Notes: generated from the letters alone by a model not told the origin. A DNA stretch of 64,000 bases from Leisingera sp. ANG1 (GCF_000203975.2 NZ_AFCF02000008.1:704983-768982), one strand, 5' to 3'; numbered from the stretch's first letter, positions 16,699-24,807 are shown. Made by a program: numbers and translations.

Positions 16699-18144
16699 TC
16701 ATTCCGGATCGGTGCTGTAGATCAGCCGCTCGTCGCAGGGGGCGATGCGCAGGATGTTGGTGGTGCCTGGCACGTTGAAGGGCACGCCGGCAGTCACCAC
16801 GATCTGGTCGCCCTCGGAGGCGTAGCCGCCCGACCGCGCCGCCCGCGCGGCGCTGACCACCGCGCCCTTGAACCGGTCTAGCTCCGGCGTCATCACGCAT
16901 TTGCAGCCCCAGCTGAGGCACAGCCGGCGGGCGGTGGCGCTGACCGGGGTCATGGCGATGATGGGCACACCAGGGCGTTCCCGCGCGGTCAGCAGCGCGG
17001 TGGTGCCGGACTGGGTGAAACAGCAGATCGCCTTGATCTCGGTCTTCTCCGCAATCTCCCGTGCTGCGGCGACGATTCCGTCAGCCACCGTGGTGCCCTT
17101 GGCTGAGCGCGAAGACGCGATGATCTGGGTGTAAGTCGGGTCAGCCTCAACTTCGACCGCCACCTTGTCCATGGTCTGCACCGCTTGCACCGGATACTGG
17201 CCCGCCGCGCTCTCGGCGCTCAGCATCACCGCATCGGCGCCCTCATAGATGGCGGTGGCAACGTCGGAGACCTCGGCCCGGGTCGGCATCGGGCTTTCGA
17301 TCATGCTTTCCAGCATCTGGGTTGCCACGATCACCGGCTTGGCCGCGGCCCGGCACTTGCGCACCAGACGTTTCTGGATCGGCGGCACCGCCGCCACCGG
17401 CAGCTCGACGCCCAGGTCGCCGCGCGCCACCATGATGCCATCAGAGGCATCCAGAATGGCCTCGAAATCCTCCACCGCCTGCGGCTTTTCAATCTTCGAC
17501 AGCACCGCCGCGCGGCCATCGGCCAGTGCGCGCGCCTCATAAACATCCTTGGCCCGCTGCACAAAGGACAGCGCCAGCCAGTCCACCCCCAGGGAGCAGA
17601 CAAATTCCAGGTCCGCACGGTCCTTCTCGGACAAGGCCGCCAGCGGCAGCACCACGTCGGGCACATTTACGCCCTTGCGGTTCGAAATCGTGCCGCCGGT
17701 CTCCACCGTGCAATCAGCAAAGTCCGGGCCGCAGTCATCCACCACCAGGCGGATCTTGCCATCGTTCACCAGCAGGTGCGCACCCGGCTCCAGCGCCTGG
17801 AAAATCTCCGGATGCGGCAGGCACACGCGCGACACGCCGCCCTCCGCCTCATCCAAGTCGAGGCGGAACTTCGCCCCCTCCTCCAGGTCTTCGGCACCAT
17901 TGGCAAACACACCCACCCGCAGCTTCGGCCCCTGCAAGTCAGCGAGAATCGCAATCGGGCTGTCCAGGTCCTGCTCCACCTGGCGGATGATCTTGTGCTT
18001 CTCGGCGATCTCCGGGTGGCTGCCGTGCGACATGTTCAGGCGGAACACATCTGCGCCCGCCTCATGCAGCGCGCGGATGGTCTCGTAGGTCTCCGAGGCC
18101 GGCCCCAAAGTGGCGACAATCTTCACATTGCGCGATCGTTTCAT
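16699..18144 (-). CDS. pyk: Pyruvate kinase
   Basis: A 481-residue pyruvate kinase that converts phosphoenolpyruvate and ADP to pyruvate and ATP in glycolysis. Visible landmarks are the N-terminal KIVATLGPAS strand, FRLNMSHGSH, the catalytic Lys region SKIEKPQAVEDFEAIL with IMVARGDLGVELP, and VIVATQMLESMIESPMPTRAEVSDVA. The C-terminal domain is complete. The start is MKRSRNVKIVATLGP. It heads a minus-strand run toward the small membrane protein and rpmI-rplT and is divergent from the amidohydrolase gene at 18265. Confidence 0.97.
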   Translation of the reverse strand: MKRSRNVKIVATLGPASETYETIRALHEAGADVFRLNMSHGSHPEIAEKHKIIRQVEQDLDSPIAILADLQGPKLRVGVFANGAEDLEEGAKFRLDLDEAEGGVSRVCLPHPEIFQALEPGAHLLVNDGKIRLVVDDCGPDFADCTVETGGTISNRKGVNVPDVVLPLAALSEKDRADLEFVCSLGVDWLALSFVQRAKDVYEARALADGRAAVLSKIEKPQAVEDFEAILDASDGIMVARGDLGVELPVAAVPPIQKRLVRKCRAAAKPVIVATQMLESMIESPMPTRAEVSDVATAIYEGADAVMLSAESAAGQYPVQAVQTMDKVAVEVEADPTYTQIIASSRSAKGTTVADGIVAAAREIAEKTEIKAICCFTQSGTTALLTARERPGVPIIAMTPVSATARRLCLSWGCKCVMTPELDRFKGAVVSAARAARSGGYASEGDQIVVTAGVPFNVPGTTNILRIAPCDERLIYSTDPE

Positions 18145-18264
18145 TGGGGTCCTCTCCTTCGGATCTCGTCTTCATGTTACCGCAAACAGCTCGGGGTGCT
18201 TATCCCCCAATTCCCATTTCCGCGCAACTCCCGTAAAGAGAATGCGGCAAAACATATCAGGCTC

Positions 18265-19002
18265 ATGACATACACACCGTTTTTTGTTCACGGCGCAGAC
18301 CGCCCCGCCCGCTGGCTGATCACCTGCGACCACGCAACCAACCATGTGCCGGAGTTTGCCGGCGGCGGCGACCTCGGCCTCCCGCGCGAGGACATGGAAC
18401 GCCACATCGCCTATGACGTCGGCGCCTATGAGGTGTCCAAGCTTTTGGGTGAAATGCTGGACGCGCCGGTGGTGGCCTCGAATTTCTCCCGCCTGGTGAT
18501 CGACCCCAACCGCGGCGAGGACGACCCGACCCTCTTGATGAAGCTCTATGACGGCACCATCATCCCGGCCAACCGCCACGCGGGCGAGGCAGAACTGAAG
18601 GAGCGGCTGGAAAGCTGCTACCGCCCCTACCACCGGGCGCTGGCCCGGCTGGCAGAGCGGCCGCGCACGGTGATCGTCTCGGTCCACAGCTTCACCCGCC
18701 AGCTGCGCGGGCGTGCGCCGCGGCCCTGGGAAATCGGCATCCTGTTCCCCGAGGGCGAGCGGTTCTCGCCCTTCGTCATTGAGGAGCTGAACCGCGAGGA
18801 CGGCCTGTGTGTGGGCGTCAATGAGCCCTACACCGGCTATCTGCCCGGCGACGCGATCGAAACCCATGCCACCAAGCCGGGCCGCCCCAACATGCTGGTC
18901 GAGCTGAGGAACGATCTGATTGCAGAGCACGAAGGCCAGCACGAATGGGCCGAGCGCCTCGCCCGTATCCTGCCCAAGGCACTGGACGCCTCCGAGCTCT
19001 GA
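18265..19002 (+). CDS. N-formylglutamate amidohydrolase family protein
   Basis: A 245-residue protein of the N-formylglutamate amidohydrolase (HutG-like, PF05013) fold. Supporting segments are LITCDHATNHVPEF with conserved Asp-His, NFSRLVIDPNR, VIVSVHSFTRQLRG with the metal His, and the C-terminal HATKPGRPNMLVELRNDLI. The true start is ATG at 18265 (MTYTPFFVHGADRP), because the frame upstream lies over the pyk gene antisense. No histidine-degradation genes are adjacent, so the acyl-amino-acid substrate could differ from formylglutamate. Confidence 0.88.
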   Translation: MTYTPFFVHGADRPARWLITCDHATNHVPEFAGGGDLGLPREDMERHIAYDVGAYEVSKLLGEMLDAPVVASNFSRLVIDPNRGEDDPTLLMKLYDGTIIPANRHAGEAELKERLESCYRPYHRALARLAERPRTVIVSVHSFTRQLRGRAPRPWEIGILFPEGERFSPFVIEELNREDGLCVGVNEPYTGYLPGDAIETHATKPGRPNMLVELRNDLIAEHEGQHEWAERLARILPKALDASEL

Positions 19003-19013
19003 CCTGCCGGGCA

Positions 19014-19084
19014 CCGGAATTCGGCGCGAATTCCGGCTCGGAAAACACGTGTTTTCCGGGCCGTTTTCCGCGCCGGAAAACGGC
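19014..19084. repeat. Cluster of three perfect palindromes
   Basis: Within 71 bases lie three perfect inverted repeats: CCGGAATTC-GGCGC-GAATTCCGG (19014-19036), the 20-base palindrome CGGAAAACACGTGTTTTCCG (19039-19058), and an 11-bp stem 19060-19070/19074-19084 with a three-base loop. They follow the amidohydrolase stop and lack a long T-run, so function as a terminator is possible but not clear-cut. Confidence 0.6.
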
Positions 19085-19159
19085 GCTGACATTGCAGAAC
19101 GGGCCGCGCGCACCCATATTTGTAACGGAAACGCGGGATTTTCGGGGAAAGGAGCAGTC

Positions 19160-19399
19160 ATGACCCAGGAAACCCTCTCTGCCTTTTTCGGATGGCTGAC
19201 CGTTTTGCATATCGGACTGTTCACCCTCTCTGCCGTGCTTCTGATGCTGATGCGGGACTGGGTGGCTGGGCTGCACGCCCGCATATTCGGGCTGGCGCCC
19301 GCGGATGTCAGCCTGACGGTCTACCGCTGGCTCGGCACCTATAAGATCGTGATCTTTGCCACCGCGCTGGGGCCCTGGCTGGCGCTGCAGCTGATCTGA
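19160..19399 (+). CDS. DUF6868 family small membrane protein
   Basis: A 79-residue protein starting after a GGAG site. It reads MTQETLSAFFGWLTVLHIGL and has two hydrophobic helices (about 8-30 and 57-76) around a conserved middle RDWVAGLHARIFGLAPADVS and YRWLGTYKIVI, which matches what I know of the DUF6868 family. It is followed about 80 bases later by a DUF1244 gene. No function has been assigned to the family. Confidence 0.8.
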   Translation: MTQETLSAFFGWLTVLHIGLFTLSAVLLMLMRDWVAGLHARIFGLAPADVSLTVYRWLGTYKIVIFATALGPWLALQLI

Positions 19400-19479
19400 C
19401 CAGCCGCCCGCGCCCATTGCCCGCCCCCGCTGCGGCTGCTAGGCCTGCGGGGACGCAAGACAACTCCGGAGCCACCGCC

Positions 19480-19794
19480 ATGGACAAGCAAACCGAGATC
19501 GAAATCCAGGCTGCCGCCTTCCGCCGCCTGCAAAAGCACCTGATGGAAGACCGCACCGATGTGCAGAACATCGACCTGATGAACATGGCCGGCTTCTGCC
19601 GCAACTGCCTGGCCCGCTGGTACCAGGAGGCCGCCAACGAGCGCGGCATCGAGATGGGCAAGACCGAAGCGCGTGAAATCTACTATGGCATGACCATGGA
19701 TGAGTGGAAGGCCAACTACCAGACCGAGGCCAGCGCCGAGAAACAGGCGGCCTTCGAGGTGGCGTTCAAGGAAAACGTGACCGACAAGCAGTAA
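19480..19794 (+). CDS. DUF1244 domain-containing protein
   Basis: A 104-residue soluble helical protein of the DUF1244 family, recognised by HLMEDRTDVQNIDLMNMAGFCRNCLARWY and the following EAREIYYGMTMDEWK. The two Cys residues in FCRNC are family-wide and may bind a metal. The start is MDKQTEIEIQAA at 19480; an in-frame upstream ATG region is Ala/Pro-rich and unlike the family. Role unknown. Confidence 0.88.
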   Translation: MDKQTEIEIQAAAFRRLQKHLMEDRTDVQNIDLMNMAGFCRNCLARWYQEAANERGIEMGKTEAREIYYGMTMDEWKANYQTEASAEKQAAFEVAFKENVTDKQ

Positions 19795-19818
19795 GCAGCT
19801 GCTCCGCTAAACCGGAAC

Positions 19819-19886
19819 AGAGGGGCGCTGCCCCTCTTGGCCGTGCGGCCAATTCACCCCGGAGTATTTGCCCAAAGGTGAAAGAA
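19819..19886. repeat. Double hairpin plus GAGTATTT motif (intergenic module copy 2)
   Basis: AGAGGGGC (19819-19826) pairs with GCCCCTCT (19830-19837); then TTGGCC (19837-19842) pairs with GGCCAA (19847-19852). Eleven bases later comes GGAGTATTTG and AAAGGTGAAAG. This is the hairpin-GCGCTGCCC-GGCC unit also seen at 5957 and 30674, here joined to the GAGTATTT-N-GATGAAAG motif seen at 24808 and 29444. It probably ends transcription of the DUF1244 gene. Confidence 0.65.
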
Positions 19887-19903
19887 CCGGGTCGGCCGCA
19901 GCC

Positions 19904-20392
19904 TCAGCCTCTCAGCCGCAGGGCCGCGCGCGCTGGATCAACCGGCGCACCATCCGCATCCATCAGCCCCACCCGCAGCGGCGCACCGCTCTCCCGGTCC
20001 ACCACCCCGACCGGTGCCGCGCCGCCGGTGACATGCGCCTCCCCCCATTGCGCCAGCGCCAGAAAGGTCAGCGCCAATCCGCGCCCGGCTTCGGTCAGCA
20101 CATAGGCCTGGCGCACCCGGTCGCCCGCCTCCTGATAGGGCTGCTTCTCCAGCACCCCGCGCGCCACCAGGCTGTTCAGCCGGTCCGTCAGCGTCGAGCG
20201 CGGCGCCTTCAGGTCTTCGCGCATGTCGTCATAGCGGCAAACGCCATAGAAAGCCTCCCGCAGGATCAAGAGCGTCCAGCGGTCGCCGAGGATTTCGGCG
20301 GCCAGCGCCATCGGGCACTGCTCCTTGGGCACCAGGGCGCGGCGGCGGACGGCGGGCAGGGTTTCACGGGAATCAGAAGCTGGGTTTGACAT
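19904..20392 (-). CDS. HxlR-family transcriptional regulator
   Basis: A 162-residue winged-helix protein of the HxlR/DUF24 family. The core is residues 22-115 with EQCPMALAAEILGDRWTLLILREAFYG, the recognition helix around KAPRSTLTDRLNSLVARGVLEKQPYQ, and a Cys (about 26) at the position of the redox-sensing cysteine of YodB-type members. It has an extra C-terminal 40 residues (VVDRESGAPLRVGLMDADG) found in some relatives. It is divergent from a dienelactone hydrolase-like gene; an 11-spaced palindrome lies between them. Confidence 0.9.
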   Translation of the reverse strand: MSNPASDSRETLPAVRRRALVPKEQCPMALAAEILGDRWTLLILREAFYGVCRYDDMREDLKAPRSTLTDRLNSLVARGVLEKQPYQEAGDRVRQAYVLTEAGRGLALTFLALAQWGEAHVTGGAAPVGVVDRESGAPLRVGLMDADGAPVDPARAALRLRG

Positions 20393-20417
20393 ACGGACCC
20401 AGATAGGGGATTTCTAC

Positions 20418-20440
20418 CTGAGTTCAAAATTTAGACTCAG
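20418..20440. promoter_or_regulatory. Candidate HxlR operator
   Basis: CTGAGT (20418-20423) and ACTCAG (20435-20440) form a perfect six-base dyad around an AT-rich centre, in the 73-base region between the hxlR-type gene and the hydrolase gene. It is the only obvious palindrome there. Confidence 0.5.
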
Positions 20441-20465
20441 ATTCGCATTCGAAAGGACAGCCCCG

Positions 20466-21293
20466 ATGACCCAGCAGCGCCCGATGGACCGCGACGATAC
20501 GCTCGAAGACTTCGAGCCGCGCCGAATCACCCTCAACGATGCGGAGAAAACCGTGCATGTGTCCGGCAACGGCCCGGCGGTTATCGTGATGGCGGAAATG
20601 CCCGGGATCAGCCCGCATGTGGCCCGCTTTGCCCGCTGGGTGCGTGGTGCAGGCTTCACTGTCTACATGCCCTCGCTGTTCGGCAAGGACGGCGCCGTGG
20701 CCACCGCAGAGGACGGCGCAGAGGTGTTCCGCCGCGCCTGCGTCAGCGCCGAATTCCGCGCCTTTGCGGGCAATGGCGCCAGCCCGGTCACCCAGTGGCT
20801 GCGGGCGCTGGCACGGCTTGCGCATGAGGAATGCGGCGGTCCCGGCACCGGTGCCATCGGCATGTGCTTCACCGGCAACTTTGCGCTGTCGATGATGCTG
20901 GAGCCCGCCATGCTTGCTCCGGTTCTGGCGCAGCCCTCTCTGCCGCTGGACAACCCGGCGGGTGTCGAAAGCCCGCCAGAGGAACTGGCCGCCGTGCGTG
21001 AGCGGCTGGAGCGCGAGGACCTCACGGTGCTGGCCTACCGGTTTCAGGGTGACGACTTCTGCCAGGCGCAGCGCTTTGCGGCTTATGCCGAAGCCTTGGG
21101 AGAGCGCTTTGACGCCCGCACCCTGCCGGACAGCGCCGCCGCCGCCGAAGTGCCGCCGTTCTTTGCCAAACACGTCCCCACCCCGCACAGCGTGGTCACC
21201 GCGCATTTGGTGGATGAGGCAGGCAGCCCGACCCTGACCGCACGGGATGAGATCCTGGCATTCTTCAGGCAACGGCTGACAGCAGGCAGCTGA
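20466..21293 (+). CDS. Dienelactone hydrolase family protein
   Basis: A 275-residue alpha/beta hydrolase starting MTQQRPMDRDDTLEDFEPRR at 20466. The nucleophile elbow is GMCFTGN, with a Cys in place of Ser, which is the signature of dienelactone hydrolases; the catalytic His is probably in KHVPTPHSVVTAHLV near the end. PAVIVMAEMPGISPHVARFARWV gives the first strands and oxyanion region. It is divergent from an HxlR regulator, a common pairing. The substrate could be an electrophilic lactone; it does not sit in the aromatic-degradation operon at 47 kb. Confidence 0.85.
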   Translation: MTQQRPMDRDDTLEDFEPRRITLNDAEKTVHVSGNGPAVIVMAEMPGISPHVARFARWVRGAGFTVYMPSLFGKDGAVATAEDGAEVFRRACVSAEFRAFAGNGASPVTQWLRALARLAHEECGGPGTGAIGMCFTGNFALSMMLEPAMLAPVLAQPSLPLDNPAGVESPPEELAAVRERLEREDLTVLAYRFQGDDFCQAQRFAAYAEALGERFDARTLPDSAAAAEVPPFFAKHVPTPHSVVTAHLVDEAGSPTLTARDEILAFFRQRLTAGS

Positions 21294-21327
21294 TCTAACG
21301 GGCGGCGGCGCTGCCTCGCCCGCCGCC

Positions 21328-22164
21328 TCAGCGCTCCAGGCTTTCAAACCAGTCCAGCGCCATAGTGCTCCATCCCTTGGGCAGGCCATGGCCACCCTTG
21401 TGCAGGATCAGCTCAAGCCCGCCGGCTTCACAGTCCCAGCGCTTGCGCCAGATGCCATCTTCGATCTGATGGTCAGCAGCATTTCTGCGGCAGCTGTTTT
21501 CGCGCCGCCACAGCTGCAGACCTTCCCAGATGTCAGCCTGTATGATCTCGGCCACCGAGCCCTGAATTACCCGGCCTTCCAGCGGCACCACCTTGTCGGT
21601 AAACCCGTGAATGTGCAGCAGCTTCACCGGCCCCTTGCAGTCCCGTACCATAGGCAGCCAGAAGCCGCCGGAAACCGGAACATAGGCGGCTGCGAACTCC
21701 GGCATCTGGCAGGCCGCATCCCAGACCATAGAGCCGCCGCGGGAAAAGCCGCTCAGCAGCAGCTGGTCCGGCTCTACCCCGGCACGCTCCGTGGCATCCG
21801 CCAGTACATCGCGCAGGAATACCAGGTCACGGCGCGGATAGGTGTTCCAGCCGTCACGCACCGACCAGTCGGCGGGTTTGCCCTCTGCCCAAGGCAGCCC
21901 GCTGGGGGCAATCACCGCATAGCCGCGACGGCTGAAAGCCCCCACCAGCCCGGTATTGGCAATCACCTTGGCACCGCTGCTGCCGTAGCCATGCAGGAAC
22001 ATCACTGCCGGCCCGCCCTGCCAGCCCTCCGGCAAAGCCAAGTGGTAGTCACCGCCATCTATCGGGCACGGCGTCTCCCCGCCGCACGGCGCGGCCTCTT
22101 CCGCTGCTCCTGTTGGCGCGGCCAGCAGCCCCGCTATCAGCAGCATCCATATCCGGCTCAGCAT
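21328..22164 (-). CDS. Secreted alpha/beta hydrolase, LpqC-like esterase (paralogue of 3029-3844)
   Basis: A 278-residue protein; the real start is MLSRIWMLLIAGLLAAPTGA at 22164, a Sec signal peptide, not the much longer frame running to 22629. Landmarks are VMFLHGYGSSG (oxyanion region), GFSRGGS (GxSxG nucleophile elbow), HIHGFTDKVVP (acid) and ILHKGGHGLPKGW (His). It shares size, signal peptide, the PCxxGDYHxxxPEGW opening and motif order with the esterase at 3029-3844. Predicted periplasmic or secreted ester hydrolysis. Confidence 0.8.
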   Translation of the reverse strand: MLSRIWMLLIAGLLAAPTGAAEEAAPCGGETPCPIDGGDYHLALPEGWQGGPAVMFLHGYGSSGAKVIANTGLVGAFSRRGYAVIAPSGLPWAEGKPADWSVRDGWNTYPRRDLVFLRDVLADATERAGVEPDQLLLSGFSRGGSMVWDAACQMPEFAAAYVPVSGGFWLPMVRDCKGPVKLLHIHGFTDKVVPLEGRVIQGSVAEIIQADIWEGLQLWRRENSCRRNAADHQIEDGIWRKRWDCEAGGLELILHKGGHGLPKGWSTMALDWFESLER

Positions 22165-22242
22165 CTGCGCCCCTCCCCCATACGGTACAGAACCGAGGCT
22201 AGCACAATCCGCAGGCGCTGCAGCTGACAGGAACAAGAAAAA

Positions 22243-22263
22243 GGCCGCCCGTTCTGGGCGGCC
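22243..22263 (-). terminator. Rho-independent terminator after the small gene at 22335
   Basis: GGCCGCCC (22243-22250), loop GTTCT, GGGCGGCC (22256-22263), followed on the minus strand by a T-rich run (22235-22242 are A-rich on plus). It lies about 70 bases past the stop of the 22335-22571 gene, supporting that gene as transcribed. Confidence 0.8.
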
Positions 22264-22334
22264 GCTGCAAAATGTCTTACTTAAATTCCCTGGACCACCG
22301 GTCCGCAGCAGGGCGCGCACCCCCGATGGCGCGC

Positions 22335-22571
22335 CTAGCCGCGGAAGCGGCCCAGAAGCCGGGAGGCCAGTGCACCAGAGGCCGGACGTTCCCGCGCCAG
22401 GAGCTTGCCAGCCAGCCACCCCCGGCTGGCAGGCGCCTCGGCATAGTCGGGATGCTCCACCACTTCCGCGGTCAGCACCTGACGGACAGCGGCCAGAATT
22501 TCCGCGTCGCTCGGCTCTGCGGCCTGGCTGTTCACGGCTTCCCCGATCTCTGGCTGATAACACTGTTGCAT
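22335..22571 (-). CDS. Small hypothetical protein
   Basis: A 78-residue protein beginning MQQCYQPEIGEAVNSQAAEPSDAE. GGAGGT eight bases before the ATG is a strong ribosome-binding site, and a clean terminator lies downstream, so I accept it as a gene. It has no signal peptide or membrane helix; one helix is likely around DAEILAAVRQVLTAEVVEH and the C-terminus is basic (ARERPASGALASRLLGRFRG). Not recognised. It could act with nucleic acid or a protein partner, but nothing in the sequence decides that. Confidence 0.6.
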   Translation of the reverse strand: MQQCYQPEIGEAVNSQAAEPSDAEILAAVRQVLTAEVVEHPDYAEAPASRGWLAGKLLARERPASGALASRLLGRFRG

Positions 22572-22847
22572 CTGGCACCTCCACGGTCTGCGGCTCTGGC
22601 TGGCGGCCCCCCTGGCCGGCTCCTATCACCTGAAATCAGGTTACCGCATTCCTGACGCGACGGGGTCATTTTGTGTAAAATTAGTTAAAATCCTGAGCCG
22701 AAGCAGGGGTTTTCCGGGACAGTCGTTCGGCCAGCCGCCCATTGTTGCCAGAGGCTGGAAAATACGCAGTCTCACTGCTTTCAAGGCCTCGCTTTCCGGA
22801 CCAGCCATACGGCCCGGAACAGCCGAATTGATTCTCTTTTGAACAAA
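22572..22847. other. Intergenic region upstream of the small gene, with a palindrome
   Basis: No gene is seen. ACCTGAAATCAGGT (22628-22641) is a perfect palindrome with a two-base centre, 57 bases upstream of the small gene's start. An AT-rich patch follows at about 22669-22692 and could hold the promoter of that gene on the minus strand. The palindrome is either an operator or a 5'-leader hairpin. Confidence 0.45.
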
Positions 22848-22871
22848 AAGACCGCCCCGAAGGGCGGCCTT
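22848..22871 (-). terminator. Rho-independent terminator of the D-amino-acid gene cluster
   Basis: AAGACCGCCC (22848-22857) pairs with GGGCGGCCTT (22862-22871); on the minus strand the loop is the stable TTCG tetraloop and a T-run follows. It lies about 25 bases beyond the transaminase stop. Confidence 0.88.
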
Positions 22872-22894
22872 TCGTAACAGTGCGGCAAGCAGCC

Positions 22895-23755
22895 TCAGAC
22901 GGCTTTCTTGCGGCTTTCTTCCAGGTAGATCTCGCGCAGACGCTTGGCGATCGGACCGGGGGTGCCGTCGCCGAGCTGCACGCCGTCGATCTCGACCACC
23001 GGCATCACAAAGGCGCTGGCGGAGGTGGTGAAGGCCTCATCCGCCTCCTTGGCTTCCTCGATGGTGAACAGACGCTCCTCGATCTCCATCTGAGCCTCTG
23101 CCGCCAGACGCAGCACCGCGGCGCGGGTGATGCCGTGCAGGATATCGTTGGACAGCGGACGGGTCACGATCTTGCCGTTCTTGACGTAATAAGCGTTGTT
23201 GGAGGTGCCCTCGGTCACATAGCCGTCTTCGATCAGCCAGGCATCATCGCAGCCTGCCTTCTTGGCCATCATCTTGCCCATCGACGGGTACAGCAGCTGA
23301 ACGGTCTTGATGTCGCGGCGGCCCCAGCGGATGTCCTCGATCGAGATAATCTTGGCGCCTTTGGCAGCGGCCGGGCTGTCCGCCAGGCCGGGCTTGTTCT
23401 GGGTGAACAGCACCAGGCTCGGCGGGGTGTCTTCGGACGGGAACACAAAGTCCCGGTCACCGTCAGAGCCGCGCGAGACCTGCAGGTAAACCAGCCCTTC
23501 TTCGATGCCGTTCAGCTCCACCAGCTTGCGGTGGATCTCCAAGAGCTCCTCCTTGGAGCAGGGCGACGCCATGTCCAGCTCTTTCAGCGAGCGGTCCAGG
23601 CGCACGGCGTGGCCTTCAAAGTCGATCAGCTTGCCGTCGAGGACCGAAGTCACCTCATAAACCGCATCGGCAAACAGGAAGCCGCGGTCAAAGATCGAAA
23701 CCTTGGCTTCACCCTCGGGCAGGTATTCGCCATTCACATAAACGGTACGGGTCAT
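22895..23755 (-). CDS. dat: D-amino-acid transaminase (class IV PLP aminotransferase)
   Basis: A 286-residue fold-type IV PLP enzyme, starting MTRTVYVNGEYLPEGEAKVSIFDRGFLFADAVYEV at 23755, the classic opening of D-alanine/D-amino-acid transaminases. The PLP Lys is in RRDIKTVQLLYPSMGK, and EGTSNNAYYV with TRPLSNDILHGITR line the cofactor pocket. It interconverts D-amino acids and 2-oxo acids through D-glutamate/2-oxoglutarate. A branched-chain aminotransferase is the main alternative, but the N-terminal sequence and the neighbouring dgcA and dgcN genes favour a role with D-glutamate. It is ten bases downstream of dgcA and ends at a terminator, so it is the last gene of the cluster. Confidence 0.85.
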   Translation of the reverse strand: MTRTVYVNGEYLPEGEAKVSIFDRGFLFADAVYEVTSVLDGKLIDFEGHAVRLDRSLKELDMASPCSKEELLEIHRKLVELNGIEEGLVYLQVSRGSDGDRDFVFPSEDTPPSLVLFTQNKPGLADSPAAAKGAKIISIEDIRWGRRDIKTVQLLYPSMGKMMAKKAGCDDAWLIEDGYVTEGTSNNAYYVKNGKIVTRPLSNDILHGITRAAVLRLAAEAQMEIEERLFTIEEAKEADEAFTTSASAFVMPVVEIDGVQLGDGTPGPIAKRLREIYLEESRKKAV

Positions 23756-23765
23756 CTTGGTCTCC

Positions 23766-24731
23766 TCAACCCCAAAGTGCCGGTTTCGGCGGGTGCACGC
23801 CCTCGGCATCAAACAACAATGGTTCCTCGCGGTCTTCGGCCAGAAGCAGCGGACCGTCAAGATCCGTAACCGCCGCACCCTGCGCCACAAGCGTCGCAGG
23901 CGCCATCGCCAGCGAAGATCCGACCATGCAGCCGACCATCACCTGGTAGCCCTCGGCCAGCGCCTGCTCACGCAGTTTCAGCGCCTCGGTCAGGCCGCCG
24001 GTCTTGTCCAGCTTGATATTGACCACGTCATATTTGCCCTTGAGCTTGGGCAGGCTCTCGCGGTCATGGCAGCTTTCGTCCGCGCAGACCGGCACCGGGC
24101 GCTCCATTCCGATCAGCGCCTCGTCCTCACCCGCGGGCAAGGGCTGCTCTACCAGTTCCACGCCGAGGCGCACCAAATGCGGCGCCAGTTCGGCATAGAC
24201 TTCTGCCGACCAGCCCTCGTTGGCGTCAATGATGATCTTGGCGTCCGGCGCACCGGCGCGGACCGCTTCCAGGCGGGGCATGTCGTCGGGGGTGCCGAGT
24301 TTGATCTTCAACAGCGGCCGGTGAGCGTTCTCCGCCGCCTGCGCTTGCATCTTTTCGGGCGTATCCAGCGAAAGGGTGTAAGCGGTGATCTCAGGCCCCG
24401 GCGCTGGCAAGCCTGCCAGCTCCCAAACCCGCTTGCCGGCCTGTTTCGCCTCCAGGTCCCACAGCGCGCAGTCAACCGCGTTGCGGGCGGCACCGGCAGG
24501 CAGAAGCGATTGCAGTTCTTCGCGGGTGAAATCGGCAGGCAGCCCTTCGATCTCTGCAGTCACGCTCTCCAGCGTCTCGTTATAGCGGGCATAGGGTACG
24601 CATTCGCCCCAGCCGGTGACGCCGTCCTTTTCCACCCGCACGGTCAGCACCTTGGCCTCGGTGCGCGAGCCGCGAGAGATGGTGAAGACCTGCGCCAGTT
24701 TGAAGACGTCCGGGGTGACGGTGATGTTCAT
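23766..24731 (-). CDS. dgcA: N-acetyl-D-glutamate racemase DgcA (enolase superfamily)
   Basis: A 321-residue protein of the dipeptide epimerase/muconate-lactonizing branch of the enolase superfamily. Residues visible are the catalytic KxK (LLKIKLGTPDD), metal ligands in IIIDANEGW, VELVEQPLP and VCADESCHD, and the second catalytic Lys in VVNIKLDKTGG. In marine Rhodobacteraceae this gene next to a DUF1611 gene is known as dgcA, acting after DgcN acetylates D-Glu. I base the name on that pairing, which is present here (dgcN at 24884), with dat following. L-Ala-D/L-Glu epimerase activity is the older annotation of the same family. Confidence 0.85.
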   Translation of the reverse strand: MNITVTPDVFKLAQVFTISRGSRTEAKVLTVRVEKDGVTGWGECVPYARYNETLESVTAEIEGLPADFTREELQSLLPAGAARNAVDCALWDLEAKQAGKRVWELAGLPAPGPEITAYTLSLDTPEKMQAQAAENAHRPLLKIKLGTPDDMPRLEAVRAGAPDAKIIIDANEGWSAEVYAELAPHLVRLGVELVEQPLPAGEDEALIGMERPVPVCADESCHDRESLPKLKGKYDVVNIKLDKTGGLTEALKLREQALAEGYQVMVGCMVGSSLAMAPATLVAQGAAVTDLDGPLLLAEDREEPLLFDAEGVHPPKPALWG

Positions 24732-24807
24732 GAAACTGCCCTTTCCTGCGGCCCTGCGCGCGCAGCAGCGGGCCTTGGCACGATGCCCTTCATCCGGGGC
24801 ACCTGCT

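Noticed and set aside
22165-22629. N-terminal extension of the esterase frame up to 22629
   Set aside because: The extension runs through a terminator and a small gene antisense, while a clear signal peptide begins at 22164.
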